Source: Warburgia ugandensis
Taxonomy: Eukaryota; Streptophyta; Magnoliopsida; Canellales; Canellaceae
Direction: 5' to 3'
Length of the DNA stretch: 64,000 nucleotides
NCBI GenBank assembly: GCA_035236585.1
Contig: CP141138.1
Span: 26,361,437 to 26,425,436, forward strand
Below, piece after piece: positions 1-12,464 of this stretch. Position numbers and translations under genes: made by a program. The notes below the pieces were generated by a model. It was not told where the DNA came from. It worked only from the letters and a program-made list of their open reading frames with translations, and searched no databases. Positions within the stretch are counted from its first letter, which is position 1. Each line of letters opens with the position of its first letter.

Positions 1-46
1 ACCCTGCATATGCAAAAACTTCATACACCGGGCTGCCTTTTTTATA
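1..46 (+). repeat. Au-like SINE, 3' end only, cut by window edge
   Basis: The first bases match the 3' end shared by the other SINE copies here: a CCCTGCATATGC-like block, then CTTCATACACCGGGCTGCC and a T run. The 5' part lies outside the window. Confidence 0.7.
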
Positions 47-918
47 TTTTTTTATATGAAAATTTTGTAACTCAAAAACTCCACTAGATGGACTGTTCAG
101 ATCACAGAGCCTCACCACCTAATTGTACGATTTACTATATGTGTTCGACTCAGTCATTTTCAACCCACAAAAGTTAATGGTTTCCAGGCAAGGAAACCGT
201 CCGTAGTTGAGGACGTTCTTCTGGTCTGGTCCTTTTCTGCGTAAAGTGGCAATAACGTAGTTTCAGAGAAAACAATGTCTCAAATTTAGCTCTCAATTTG
301 AGGCAAGGCAGCGTGCTGTGACGTGGTCCGTATAATGTGAAGATTCTGTGAAAAATTTGTCTAATAAAAGCAAGTCCAGAAGGTATGGGCAGAAGTAAAG
401 AGATAGAGGAGGCGTGGCGTTCCTTGTAATGACTATAATGCCCTTCTGTCGGTGCCACTAAAACACTAATTTTGTTACCGTCGGAAGTCAAATTCTAGGA
501 TGCATCTACATGCACGATTGGCATGATCTGGACGTGGGGACCACAACACTACAATTAAACAGATTCAACGGCTAGATGGAAGGGGTCCGCTTTCAAGTTC
601 CATAAACAGAACAGGACGTGCCTTTACGTGTACTAGGACTTCCCCTGGTTGGTGGATTTACGTAAGCGGTCCCTACCACGGAAGCTAACTCGATCAATGG
701 ACAGGAACGCGTATTGGCAAGATGTGAACAATTCAAAGTAAAAAACTGGCTAGGATCATTTTACTATACTCAGAAGGACAAAGGCTAAGATGTTGCAATT
801 GAATAAATCGTTATAATAATCTAAATCCTATTTTAAAGTTAAAACGAATTGAATATCTTACACGCTAGTTATAACGGATCAGGCTGGCAGAGCAAATTTT
901 ATATTTAAAGAAAATATT
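47..918. other. Intergenic, nothing recognised
   Basis: AT-rich sequence. The open frame on the minus strand at 174-491 has no recognisable domain and looks like chance. No repeat structure was seen apart from the flanking SINE pieces. Confidence 0.5.
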
Positions 919-1022
919 TTACAAAATACAAGATAAGATTGCATATTATGGACCCTATATAGTCTGTACCTTCTCTAAACCCTGCATATGAGCGAGCTTT
1001 GTGCACTGGGGTAACTTTTTTT
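919..1022 (+). repeat. Au-like SINE, 3' half
   Basis: The order of blocks matches the 3' half of the family: CAAGATAAGATTGCATATTATGG, then an ACCCTGCATATGAGCGAGC block and a GTGCACTGGGG tail before a T run. The 5' promoter half (A and B boxes) is missing. Diverged. Confidence 0.65.
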
Positions 1023-1421
1023 CTTATATTTTTGCACTGTCATTATACACAGATCAATGTAGTTTATCAATGCATGTAGGAGTGAAAGGTTAACAAGAAC
1101 ACTAGAAAACATGAAATTAGATAGCTAAGATCTCTCAATCAATGTGAACTATGAACCATTGAAATTCAAAGTAGACCGACCAATTACAGATGACAATCGA
1201 GATCAACCAAAAAAATACTCGACAATTTATTAGGAGGTTTCCTCGTCGTCAGCCTCTCCTCCCAGCACCTGTCATCCCCTGTTTTCTTCAGTCGTTTTTC
1301 ATTTTTTTCTCTCTATTTTATTGGGGTTTTCGGTCACGAATTCGAGACCCGAAAATAAGCAAGAACGTAAGTTAAGGCTGTAGGCAATTGACCTTTTATG
1401 GTTTTCCCATTTTCTAGATTC

Positions 1422-1549
1422 CACACATACAGTAGCTTCATGCATTAAAGGGTCTATTTTTTACAAAAATGTAAAATACGACTACCACACATACAGGAGC
1501 TTCATGCATTAAAGGGTCTATTTTTTACAAAAATGTACAATACGACTAC
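1422..1549. repeat. 64-bp perfect-period tandem duplication (2 units)
   Basis: Units at 1422-1485 and 1486-1549 are identical except for two substitutions (GTAGC/GGAGC and GTAAAA/GTACAA). The high identity means a recent local duplication. The rest of 1031-2124 shows no gene. Confidence 0.93.
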
Positions 1550-2124
1550 GTACTATTGAGCCTTTCACTAAAACTTATTAGGCATCAACCAGACGTTGTG
1601 GCAGAAAGCCGACAATGTAATGGACCGTTTAAAAGAATCAAGTGGTGGTCAGCTGATTTGTTTGTTGGAGATTTTCAGACAGCACACTCTTTCCATTATA
1701 TAAAGTGAAAGTTGGAAAACCCAAGGTAGCAGATCTAGAGGTGCAGAAATGCGATCCAAGACCACCATGTTCGGTAGGATTTTGAGGTCACATATTGAGA
1801 AGACATGGAAGACAACATGCTATAGATTATTATAATTCAGTTCGCATTTTTCTAGGTAGCGAAATTGTCGCCATTGGAAGAAGAACAGATTTAGCTGTCT
1901 GCAAATAGCTCCTATAAGGTGTAATCCGTGTGAACGAACGGGCAAATTCGTATCCAGCAAAAATATGTTCAGAAAATGGAGATTTCGTGATCCTAACCAC
2001 TCCTCTTGTGGCCCCAGATATTAAGACAGGTCATGGATGAGAAGATCACAGTAGTAAATGCATGGTCCATAATATTTGGGATTAACCGGTAATGGGGGAT
2101 TCAGATCCCAGCACACACTTGCCA

Positions 2125-2236
2125 ATAGTATGTAGTCTTACCTTGCATTTTGCAAGAGACTGTTTCGACACCTTAAACCTATGATCTCAAGATCACACAA
2201 TGACAACTCTACCTTGCGTCAAGGCTCTCCTTCACT
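2125..2236 (-). repeat. Au-like SINE, 5' part
   Basis: Read on the minus strand, the segment has the family's 5' half: a CTTGACGCAAGG start, TCATTGTGTGATCTTGAGATC, a degenerate B box, then CTCTTGCAAAATGCAAGGTA. The 3' third is missing or unrecognisable. Confidence 0.7.
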
Positions 2237-2525
2237 TCTCACACAACTACTATACTATAGTGTCTAAATGAGGAAAAAAGTTCCAGCAAAATGCCACCCA
2301 CATGCGCCGGGAGTGCTGCCGTAGAATATCCAGCCACTAGCTGTTAAAAGCAGTTGCCAACAAACAGGGATCACAAAATAAATTTTCCCGAGCCTGGCTG
2401 ATCATCTTAGCTAGACGACTCTCTTTGACACCACATAGGCAGAGCAACAGTGCAACAGATTCTGTCTAATGATCTGCCACTGCAATAGCTGTCTCTTAGC
2501 TTCAAGAACTCTTCCAGTTACTTTC

Positions 2526-2708
2526 TGAAAAGGTCAGCCCCAATGCATGCAGCTCCCACACGTATGCAGGGTCTGAGAAAAGAGCAGATAACAAAAGTCA
2601 ATAGTATGCAGCCTTACTTTGCATTTTATAAGAGACTATATACATGCCTTGAACCCGTGACCCGAAGGTCACACGATGACAACTCTACCTTTGCACCAAG
2701 GTTCCCCT
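2526..2708 (-). repeat. Full-length Au-like SINE with 16-bp target-site duplication
   Basis: About 183 bp, in family order on the minus strand: 5' tRNA-like part with a GGGTTCAAG-type B box around 2650-2660, the TGCAAAGTAAGGCTGC block, then the GGGGCTGACC 3' end. It is flanked by an identical 16-bp direct repeat, TCTTCCAGTTACTTTC, at 2510-2525 and 2709-2724. The intact TSD marks one retrotransposition event. Confidence 0.88.
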
Positions 2709-2724
2709 TCTTCCAGTTACTTTC

Positions 2725-2765
2725 CCTAAAGGTCACACAACGACAAACTCTACCGTTGCACCAAA
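2725..2765 (-). repeat. Au-like SINE 5' fragment
   Basis: A second short piece of the same SINE 5' half (AAGGTCACACAACGACAAAC, then a CTACCGTTGCACCAAAAC-like end) sits directly beside the full-length copy. It is probably an older insertion into which, or next to which, the copy at 2526-2708 landed. Confidence 0.6.
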
Positions 2766-3441
2766 ACTTGTCTTCGTCCAATTACTTCCTGAATGGATCA
2801 AAATTGGAGTTATATCCAACAGGTCCTTTTGCTTTTGCTTCTCCCTGAAAATGGCTAAGTGTGGGCCTTTAATGGGTAACAGATTCTTGGTTGCCCAGCA
2901 CAACTCTTTTCCTTTGCAGAAAATAGCACACAGATAGAGATACAAGTACGAGGCACAAGTGTTCTCAAATTGGGATGCAGACCCTTGTCCTCCTAACAGA
3001 AATCTTTTTCCAAGAATAGCATACAGATGCATATGCAGCCATAGAATGCTGACCCTACGTGCACAGTATTGGAAATTACAAGATATTGTACAGGGGGAGT
3101 AAGGAGGGGGTAACCATGAATCTGCAGCAAAACTTAAATACAGATACCAAACCAACAGACTAAAAGCATCGGACTTGATTCAATATGCACAAAGTATATT
3201 CGTCTCAGACTGCTGATCGTCAAGCATTGGAGGTCAAAGCGTATACAAATGATTGACTAGAAGAGCTAGCAAAGCAGTCTATCTGATAATTTAAATCCAA
3301 CACCTAAACTTGTCATGGAAACATGACTTAAGTTAGGAGGAATTGCCCCAACAAAGGATGCTGAATTAAGTTTTTAAGGACGAAAAACTAAAAGCTCTTA
3401 TGTCCGGCAAATGGCAAATTGCAAATTTACATGGAGAGCAG
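2766..3441. other. 3' flank of the ClpB4 gene
   Basis: Non-coding sequence downstream of the ClpB4 stop codon at 3442-3444. It should contain the 3' UTR, but I could not place a convincing polyadenylation signal. Open frames here are short and have no recognisable domain. Confidence 0.5.
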
Positions 3442-6400
3442 TCAGGCTGCCAATTCTTCATGTACAGAACAACTCTCCAATTTTCTTATGACCAACCTGT
3501 TATTCGGAGGAAGGTCCTTGGCCGACAGAGACGAGTCAGCATCAACAATGATGGAGTCTTCTTCCTTGAAATCTCCCCTTAGAACACCCACAGCAACCTC
3601 ATTCTCGACCATCTGCTGGATTACCCTCTTAACTGGCCTTGCACCAAAATTTGGGTCAAAACCCAGTGTGCCTAGAAGCTCAACAGCTTCCTTGGTGAAG
3701 TGGAGATCAATCTTCTTCTGCTTGAGACGATCCTTGAGGCGGTTCAGCTGTAAGATAACCACATTGTTAACGTAATTGTAAGAGAGGTTGTAAACCATCA
3801 CTAGGAATAGGTACCATTGACCAACAAACTGTCAAAGAAATCTCAGTACTATTATCAAGATACTGCCCCATATTTAATAGTTTAACAGTAAGATAACAGC
3901 AGTAATTGTAATATCAGAATATTTAGTTGCATCCAAATATCAGCAATTGTTTCAAGCATCTGATGGAACATTAAGCAAATAACTTACGTACTCCCTAGTC
4001 AATCTTCATTAATTGCATCTGGAGTTGGCGTACAAGAACAACTAATATAGAGAAAAGTATTTTTAGCCAGAATAGCAGAGAACAGGAGCAAAGGACCGCT
4101 ACAAGCAACTTACAATGTCAAGATACATGAAGCTCACAGTTTTAAATTCTGAATACAGAGAACTAATTTAGTCAATCAACAAGGGATGAAACAAGTATAA
4201 AGCCACTAGATGGTCTATCTACACATCAAGTATCCTACAGGAACTCAATCAATGTAATGACGTCAGAGAAAAGCTGCTATATGCCTAATACAACTGAACT
4301 TTAAAATTCTCCATCAAGATAGGATGTAGGACCGAGAATTCATATATCACAGAATTAAACGAGTTTGTTTTTTAACTACTTTTCCACAAAAATTGATCAT
4401 TTCAGAAGTGGTGCCTTCCATTTAACAAGCATCCATAAACTATTTTTCCCCTGTTTGAGCATTTATTCAAGTTACAAATTGTATGTCTTTAATATACTCC
4501 ATGTCAATTAGTTTATGTTATTATATGAAATCTCAACAGGTCCTGTTGGAATGCTCATATTTGCCATTCTCTTCTGATGCACATACTGGGGCATAATCTG
4601 CTCTGTTCAACTCTCCGCCACCTTATGTCAACCTGGGCAGAGTTGCAGGTTAGCCTTGAACAATGACAACTTTCTGTATAACCTTTGATCAGAATTATCA
4701 GACACCTTGGAGTGATTCAGAGAGCATGTACCTGTAACGCTTACAATTTTTTTCTCTCTGCTATGTAACTTCTAATTCCAGAAAATACGAGATCCACCTC
4801 CACCTTCCAAACACTGATATGTGGTTATGTACAGACATAACAATGTGCCATGTTTTCTGGGGTGTCATGTCTTATAAATCATCGTGCTGAACCTGTAGGG
4901 TATCTATGACTAAACACATGGTCTGACTGACAAGGCAGCCGGACAAATGGATGAGCTTTAATTACAATTTGGAAACAGTATGTGACATATTAATTAATAC
5001 AATCCAGCAAATTATTACCAACAACAAATACAGGCAGGTCAACGAAGAAACAAATTAGAACTGCAACCACAAAATATCAAAGGTCTAGCAGTAGAACATG
5101 TCTTACCTGTATCTCAACAATACGGTTGATTTCTTTGGAATCCAGTGGCTGAAAAACAATGTACTCATCAATCCGGTTCATGAACTCTGGACGGAATGTT
5201 TGTCTAGCCAACTCAACAACCTGCCTTTTCATCACCTCATAAACTGCATCTTTCGTATCATTTGTGTTTCTAAGAGTTTCTAGGATATAATGTGACCCAA
5301 TATTTGAAGTCATTATGACAACACAATTTGTGAAGCTAACGGTCCTACCCTGTGCATCAGTTATTCTCCCATCATCCAGTAATTGCAATAAGATGTTGAA
5401 AACATCATGGTGTGCCTTCTCAATTTCATCAAAAAGGACAACAGAATAAGGCCTTCGGCGAACAACTTCGGTCAACTGTCCCCCCTCTTCGTAACCAACA
5501 TAACCAGGTGGAGCACCAACCAAACGTGATACAGCATGCTTCTCCATGTACTCACTCATGTCAATCCTTACAAGTGCATTTTCTGTGTTGAAAAGGTAAC
5601 CTGCAAGAGCTTTTGCGAGCTCTGTTTTGCCAACACCAGTAGGGCCCATAAACATGAAACTCGCTATAGGCCGGTTTGGATCTGACAGTCCTGCCCTTGA
5701 GCGTCGAATTGCATCAGCCACTGACTTTACTGCTATATCCTGACCAACAACCCTCTTGTGGAGAACTTCCTCAAGAGAAACAAGCTTATCCCTTTCTGAC
5801 TGTTGGAGATTAGATAATGGAATCCCAGTCCACTTGCTCACAATTTCAGCAATATCAAGGTCAGTGACCTCTTCTCGGAGCATTGATTTGCCAGACTTCT
5901 GGAAATCTGCCAGTTTCTTCTCGGCCTCTTCCAACTGTTGCTGAAGGATCATCAATGTCCCATACTTGAGCTCCGCAGCACGATTCAAGTCATATTCACG
6001 TTCTGCAGCTTCCATCTCTAAGTTGACTCTATCAACCTATGAGAAAATTTATTCAGAAATGAACTTTAAAAAAGGATTAAAGTCAGTAGATTCTAGACAA
6101 GCTGCAAGTAGTCAACCTCTTCTTTAATTGAACGAATTCGGGTCATGAGACTCTTTTCATGTTCCCAATGTTCTTGGAGTTCTCTCTGCTTTTGTTTAAG
6201 CAACACTAGATCAGCTTCCAGCTTGCTCAACCTTTCTTTGGATGCTTTATCTGTGTCATTTTTAAGTGACAATTTCTCCATCTCTAATTTTAGAACTGCT
6301 CTGTCTATCTCATCCAGCTCAGTAGGCTTTGATGTAATCTCCATTTTCAGCTTTGCAGCTGCTTCATCAACAAGGTCAATTGCTGCAGCAGATAACAAGA

Positions 6401-9400
6401 ATCAAGCTGAGATTATAACATAACTCTTTGCCAGAAATTCCCTGATTAATATTCATAAAAGGCCCTGCAGAAAATGAGGAACAATATTCTGCACATGGTT
6501 GAAACTCAAAATATCATTACGTACCTTTGTCAGGCAAAAAGCGCTCTGTGATATAACGATCTGCAAGAACTGCAGCCGAAACTAGAGCACTATCTGAGAT
6601 TTTAACGCCATGATGCAACTCATATCGTTCACGCAATCCCCGAAGTATGGAGATGGTGTCCTCTACAGATGGCTGACCACAGTAAACTTGCTGGAATCTA
6701 CGTTCTAGTGCAGGATCTTTTTCAATATATTTCCTGTATTCATTCAGGGTGGTTGCTCCAATACAACGAAGCTCCCCTCGGCCTAACATTGGTTTCAACA
6801 AGTTACCAGCATCCATTGCTCCACTTGTGGCCCCTGCAACCATTGCCAACAAAGTAAAGCACGCGATCAACAAGAAGTTGGCTGCAGTAGTAAAGTACAT
6901 TGCAATCTGCTATGTAGAACACATGCAAGAACAAACAGGAGATGAACTGAAGAAAACACACATGTAACAGTTATTCAAAAATCATGACTCAGATACAGTG
7001 AAAACCACATATGTTCAAAAGAAAATTTGAAACTTGACTGGTTCAAAAACCTCATAATCACGACTATTTGACAGTCGAAGTTGATATCTATGTTAAAACA
7101 TTTGGATATGATTGCCTCAGTCAGACATCTGTATGCCTGGCAAACCACAAAATAGGATTTGGTAATTCATAAACATCCTTCGATCAGAAGTATTTAGATT
7201 ATATTGTACTTAACATCTATTTTCTGGTCATAACTAGAATGGCAGAATATAGCCTATAAATGTAGAATGATTTAAATTGTGAGGCTTTATATTAGAAATT
7301 TTCAATTGGATCCCTTGATAAGTCCAGAGCATGTCTGACACTGATACATTTAAGTTAAAAATCCCAGAAGAGATTTGAGAACCAGAATAGTGGTAGCGTG
7401 GGGGAAGAGTCTTAATGACACAAGCAGGTGCTAACTAAAAGTACCTCCACAAAATCACAATAATTAATCCCAGTATTATGATATCGAATCAAAGATTCTA
7501 AAAGCTGATAAATTTCAAGACGCAAATTACTTTTTCTTTCCAACAATTCAGAATCTAGACTCAGCATAAAATATCAAAATTCCTAAAATTCTAGAACATA
7601 CAGAACTATGGCCATAGGTCGAGAACCGAAGAAGTCTCAACAAGGATAAACTAAAAATGCTGTAAATAGACAGCACATACACAAATAGACAAGGCCAAGG
7701 GCACCATCAATAGGAAAAGAAGTTGGCCCTAGATCACAATCTTCCTATTATAGAATCGAGAGATATCTAGACAAACAAGAGAATGGTCTTGCTACCAGTA
7801 TGCAGTGTCTCAGAGGCAACAGATCATTATGTTTCATGAGTAAGATCAAGAGGTAGTTGGCAAAGCTTCATTATAGGTGGATACATCAAATACCTGCACC
7901 AACAACAGTGTGGATTTCATCAATAAAGAGAATAATTTGCCCATTAGATGCAGTAACTTCCTTCAAAACAGCTTTCAATCTTTCCTCAAAATCTCCACGA
8001 TATTTAGCACCAGCTAGCAGGGAGCCCATATCCAGGGAAATCAACTGCTCAGAGAAAACATTAATTGAGAAGCAAAAACAAAGGAGAATAGAGGCTGGAT
8101 GCATGAATGCTTTGACTAAAACTATCAACCGAAAAGATGGAAACTTAAACACAAAACAACAGCTAAATAACATGATGCCTGAGTTTTCTGGTGATAGCAA
8201 AAAGTATAAACAAGACGCCAACAGCCGAGTCATCTATCTCAGGTATCTAATGGGTGAAGTTTTAGAATATACACAAAAATAGAAATGTAGGGAGGCATAC
8301 AATCAAACCACAGAGATGCCGTTGGAAGAAAACTCCTAATTAATCAATTGAGGTATCCAAAATTGATGGTTAATGGAAAAACATGAGCAGCATCATAAAA
8401 TCGGGAGAGCTGTTAAATCAAGATGACTATCAACCTATTCCTAATAGATTACCATCTTGTGAGCACTTTAAATATAATAAAACTTCTGTAACACATCATC
8501 TGCTTTGAAAAAACATGATTCAGCATCAATGTGAGTATCTATTAGAAAAAATTCAGTACCCTCCTGTTCAAGAGAGGTTCAGGAACATCCCCTCGCACAA
8601 CTCGTTGAGCTAATCTGCAAAATAAATTCCATTTGGAAATGAAACATCAGATATATGCATCTGATTCAAGCAGATGAAAGTAATGAATTTAAAGACAATT
8701 CTGAGTAATATTGGACAGCTAAAGTAAAAACTACACAGAAAATATGGCCACGAATATTTCAACAAAATGAGACATATTCTAAGAGATAATAACAAAGTGA
8801 TCAGTTCAAATGCATAATTACTTTGTTTTATCAAATATTTGCACAAATTTGAGAAGGATAACGTGGGAGACAAATAGAAGCATCAGATGACAGCAAATCA
8901 TTTTCTCCATGGAATTATCACACAGGAAAAGGCCACTTCTATTGAAGCTCAACACAAATTGAGTTTTCTACCTTAGCTGATTCAATGACAAGAACGGACT
9001 GTGTCACAAAATATTGATCAATGCAGAACAGGTATCAGATTGGCCAGTTATATCAAACCGTTACCTCTTAAACAGGTCATTTCTCCTCAACTACTAGACT
9101 TATCCTCCTCCCACAAAATACCTACTTACTTCCTCTAAACTTGTGGTAGTAATCAGTACATTATTATTAACCATCACAGGTGTTTCTCCTATCCTTCCTC
9201 AACATCAAGAGACATGCTTGTCTGCCTCCTTCACAACTTGAATACCATCAATCTGAATTGCCCATCAACTCCTTTCACCACTTGAATACTATCAAGTCAA
9301 ATTGTTGTCCGATCCACACACACACACACACAAAAGCTTCTACCACCCACTGAACAGGACTCATAGATTAACTTTCACATCTCTAGTTCTATCAAGAACA

Positions 9401-12204
9401 TGAAGCCAGGAAAGAATCTGGGGTACAAGAAGCCAGTACAAAGGACCCAGGGTAAACATAGTTACAGCTGGTATGATTCTGCAAACTTAGCATATCAAGA
9501 GACAGGGATCACTTTAAAGGCAATTGGATACCAAAGAAGCTGCAACTTGCATCAATCTAAGGAGTTCAAGTTCACAGCAGTACAGAATAAAAATGACATA
9601 AAGGAAATGATATTTCATGAATTCTCCTCACCAATAAGCCATCAGACCTGTTCAACTTCATTTACAAAGACATGAAAGGCTTGAGCACAGCAATCTAGGA
9701 ACGAAAATCAGAACACGGAAGTTTAGTTGCCACATAATGAAAACAAAAAGAAGATTAAAAGGCATACCCTTCTGCAATTGCTGTTTTTCCAACGCCAGGC
9801 TCACCGATAATGACAGGATTATTTTTTGTTCTCCTTGACAATATTTGGATACAGCGTCGGATTTCATCATCACGGCCAATAACAGGATCAAGTTTACCAC
9901 GCCTAGCAAGTTCCGTCAAGTCATTTCCATACTTCTCCAGTGCTTCATATTTTCCTTCAGGATCTACATTGAGGAGACCAACATGCACCATGTTTTCAAG
10001 ATAAACTAACGTATGGAATGCAAGAAACATATCCTGGAAAAAACACCAATTCTACAGAGAAGACAGGCAGCAATATAGAAAAAGAGAGCCTCTACAAGAT
10101 AATAAATAAGGTTTTCCAACAATTTTCAGTGCCAGATATCGCTTTCATGACATGAATTATAGGAATGATGACCTGGTACTTTCTTATCAGTTAATGGAAA
10201 TAGCAGACTATTAAACTTACAAACATCAGGGACTCTTACTTTGGTCAGTGACTCTCTGATTTCCACGAACAGCTAAAATGGCATCATTCAGTTCCTTCTC
10301 ACCAAGTTGGAGGTTCTTGAATAACTGCTGCCCAAATCTCTTATCAGAGAGGAATGCTAACAACAGATGCTCCACCGACAAAAAATCATCTCCCAGCTGT
10401 TTTTGATGTTTCTTGGCATTGTCCAATAGGGTCTTAAGATTTGTACCCAGTATAGGTCCACTGGTATCACCTATTACCTGCCACAAAAATAAATCAATAA
10501 GATTTCAAATTGTGTGTCCATTACTACATGTTACTGCACATACATACAGACATACCTTAGGTTGCTGGGAAATAAACTGATCGGTAGCCTGCAGAACTGA
10601 TGTATTATCAAGTCCAGCCTTGGTGAATATTCTCCGGGCCAATCCATCTTTCTGCTCTAGAAGGGCTTTCATCAAGTGTTCAGATTCCACAACTTGTTGC
10701 TTGCTCAACCGTGCTGCATCCATCGCACCAACAAGTCCTTCCCATGCCATCTCAGTGTATTCTGATTGAGTAATCTGGTAATGCCAAATTCAATCACCAA
10801 TTCAACAAAATGAGGCACCTCCAGAAACAAAAGCAAGAATTACCTATAGATTTTTATTTGTCAACAATATGTGTGGAACATTAACCACAAACTAGTTCTA
10901 TCTTCACTAATTGCATTATAGATTGGACAAAAAAGGATAGAACAACATGATAGAGAGAAATTCAAACTGTTGAAGGAGCTGCAAGAGAAGTGCTTCAATT
11001 TACATGAGGTCCAACACCAAAGGTGGTCATATGTGAAACTATTGGCATTTTATTTCCCATGTCTCTAGATTTTTACTAAAAACAAATAGGAGCAATGACA
11101 TATAAAACAACTCGTCTTGCATCTCCAGGAATGAGATGTCAATCCTTCAATGTAGTTTACATCAGCAATTAGTCAATAAGACCCTGCTGCAATTTCTAGC
11201 CAAGAGGAAGATGACACATTGACAGCTTCAGAGTAAGCCCAGCAGTATGGTTCTTAAGTTGGAAACCAATAAAGACACGTGATAATCTGTCGCAGCCCCT
11301 TCTTACTGTGGATCATAAAAGAACTATTGTTTCAAAATGAAAGATTGGCCTCAGTAATATACTTTGCTGGTGAGGTTTGTCGAATGGTGCTCTTGAAATT
11401 TAAGGCTTGTGGTTGAAGTGGTAGTAATAGTAAGTTCATACATGACTCTCTAAAATGAAGTCATGCTGTGTCCCATCAGTCCCATGTCCTAGAGCTAGCA
11501 CTTTGTTCATCTGACAGGGACAACATGTCAAATAACAAGAATGATGAACATACAGCAGTCGGCTAGCTACAGAATGTATTTTCTGCTCCTAACAATACTA
11601 TATCTCATGATGCTTTGACAGCTTCGCCAATTGCTCCAAAAATTAAACCACTTAAATAATGAGTTCCTTCCACCAATTTGCAAACTGATTAACATCCCCA
11701 TTGTAAAATTCCATTCCATTCTCGGTACGCAAGCAAAAAACAATCTTTCGTTATTAAAGGCATAATCAACATCTGAAACTGTCACAGGCTTCCATACCCA
11801 TAACATATTCTACGAACTAAAGTCCAAACAAACCCAACTCCCCCATATATCCAATCACAAAGCAATGAGGAACGTAGAAAAAATGAACAGAAAGAGAAAA
11901 TCTAAAACATAATAATGAAAATTTTTCGAACCTGTGCAGCGTTTCCTCCATTGTAAAATGTTGGATTAGAAGAATGAAATCGACGCCGGAAATCCTTCTG
12001 AACATGGCGAGGAGAACTTTCGATGGCGTTATTTGGTTTAGTTCCATCTGAGTTTCCCGCCGGAGAAGCAACTGATGAAATACCGCAGGGACCGACTACT
12101 GTGGGAGGGGAAATCTCTGGGGTTCGTGAGATTTGGAAGCAGGGATGGGTTCTTCCCGCGGCACCATATACGGACCTCGCAAGCCTCGCTGTTCTGGCAG
12201 CCAT
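3442..12204 (-). CDS. CLPB4: ClpB4, mitochondrial Hsp100/ClpB disaggregase, 10 exons, 980 aa
   Basis: ATP-driven hexameric chaperone that pulls proteins out of aggregates, expected in the mitochondrial matrix. Exons by GT-AG boundaries that keep frame: 12204-11932, 10774-10556, 10477-10240, 9963-9768, 8614-8560, 8044-7894, 6833-6525, 6382-6117, 6036-5107, 3747-3442. They total 2943 nt including the stop. The Arg/Ser-rich N-terminus (about residues 1-90, with RRRFHSS) fits a mitochondrial presequence. Next come a Clp-N domain (about 98-240) and NBD1 with Walker A GEPGVGKT at 297-304, Walker B with D369/E370 and Arg finger R422/R423. The coiled-coil M domain is around 480-625. NBD2 has Walker A GPTGVGKT at 700-707, pore loop GYVGY at 747-751 and Walker B D772/E773. 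The protein matches Arabidopsis CLPB4 better than chloroplast CLPB3, and the length is normal (Arabidopsis about 964). No lesion was seen. Two decayed copies lie at 18.4-24.2 and 34.6-43.6 kb. Confidence 0.95.
9315..9332. repeat. (CA)9 microsatellite in ClpB4 intron 4
   Basis: Uninterrupted CA dinucleotide run inside intron 4 (8615-9767). No functional claim. Confidence 0.9.
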
Positions 12205-12395
12205 GGATTCTATCGCAAAATCTCTGAATGAGAAAAAGCTTGGAGAAGGGGAAAGAGAAAATTCCCTTAGTTTTTGGTTTCCGTTTGCTGTTGGTTGGTG
12301 GGTTTAGATTCGTCGACTCGGAAGAATTGAAAAGCGAGTTCCAGTAATGGGTGATAACGATAGAAAGAACATTGCAGAATCTTGTAGATGTTTCG

Positions 12396-12403
12396 GAAAG
12401 TTC
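12396..12403. promoter_or_regulatory. Possible heat-shock element upstream of ClpB4
   Basis: GAAAGTTC is a GAAnnTTC core, palindromic and so the same on both strands, with an extra TTC just beside it. It lies about 190 bp upstream of the ClpB4 ATG, where heat-shock factor control would be expected for a ClpB gene. A two-unit site occurs often by chance, and it could fall within the 5' UTR. Confidence 0.35.
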
Positions 12404-12464
12404 CAGTTTGTAAGTTTGGATGAACACAATTTCGGCAGCAGGAAAAAGAGCTGCTTGGGCCCAC

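Noticed and set aside
174..491. 105-codon open frame on the minus strand
   Set aside because: No domain, no splice context and no similarity that I recognise. Likely chance.
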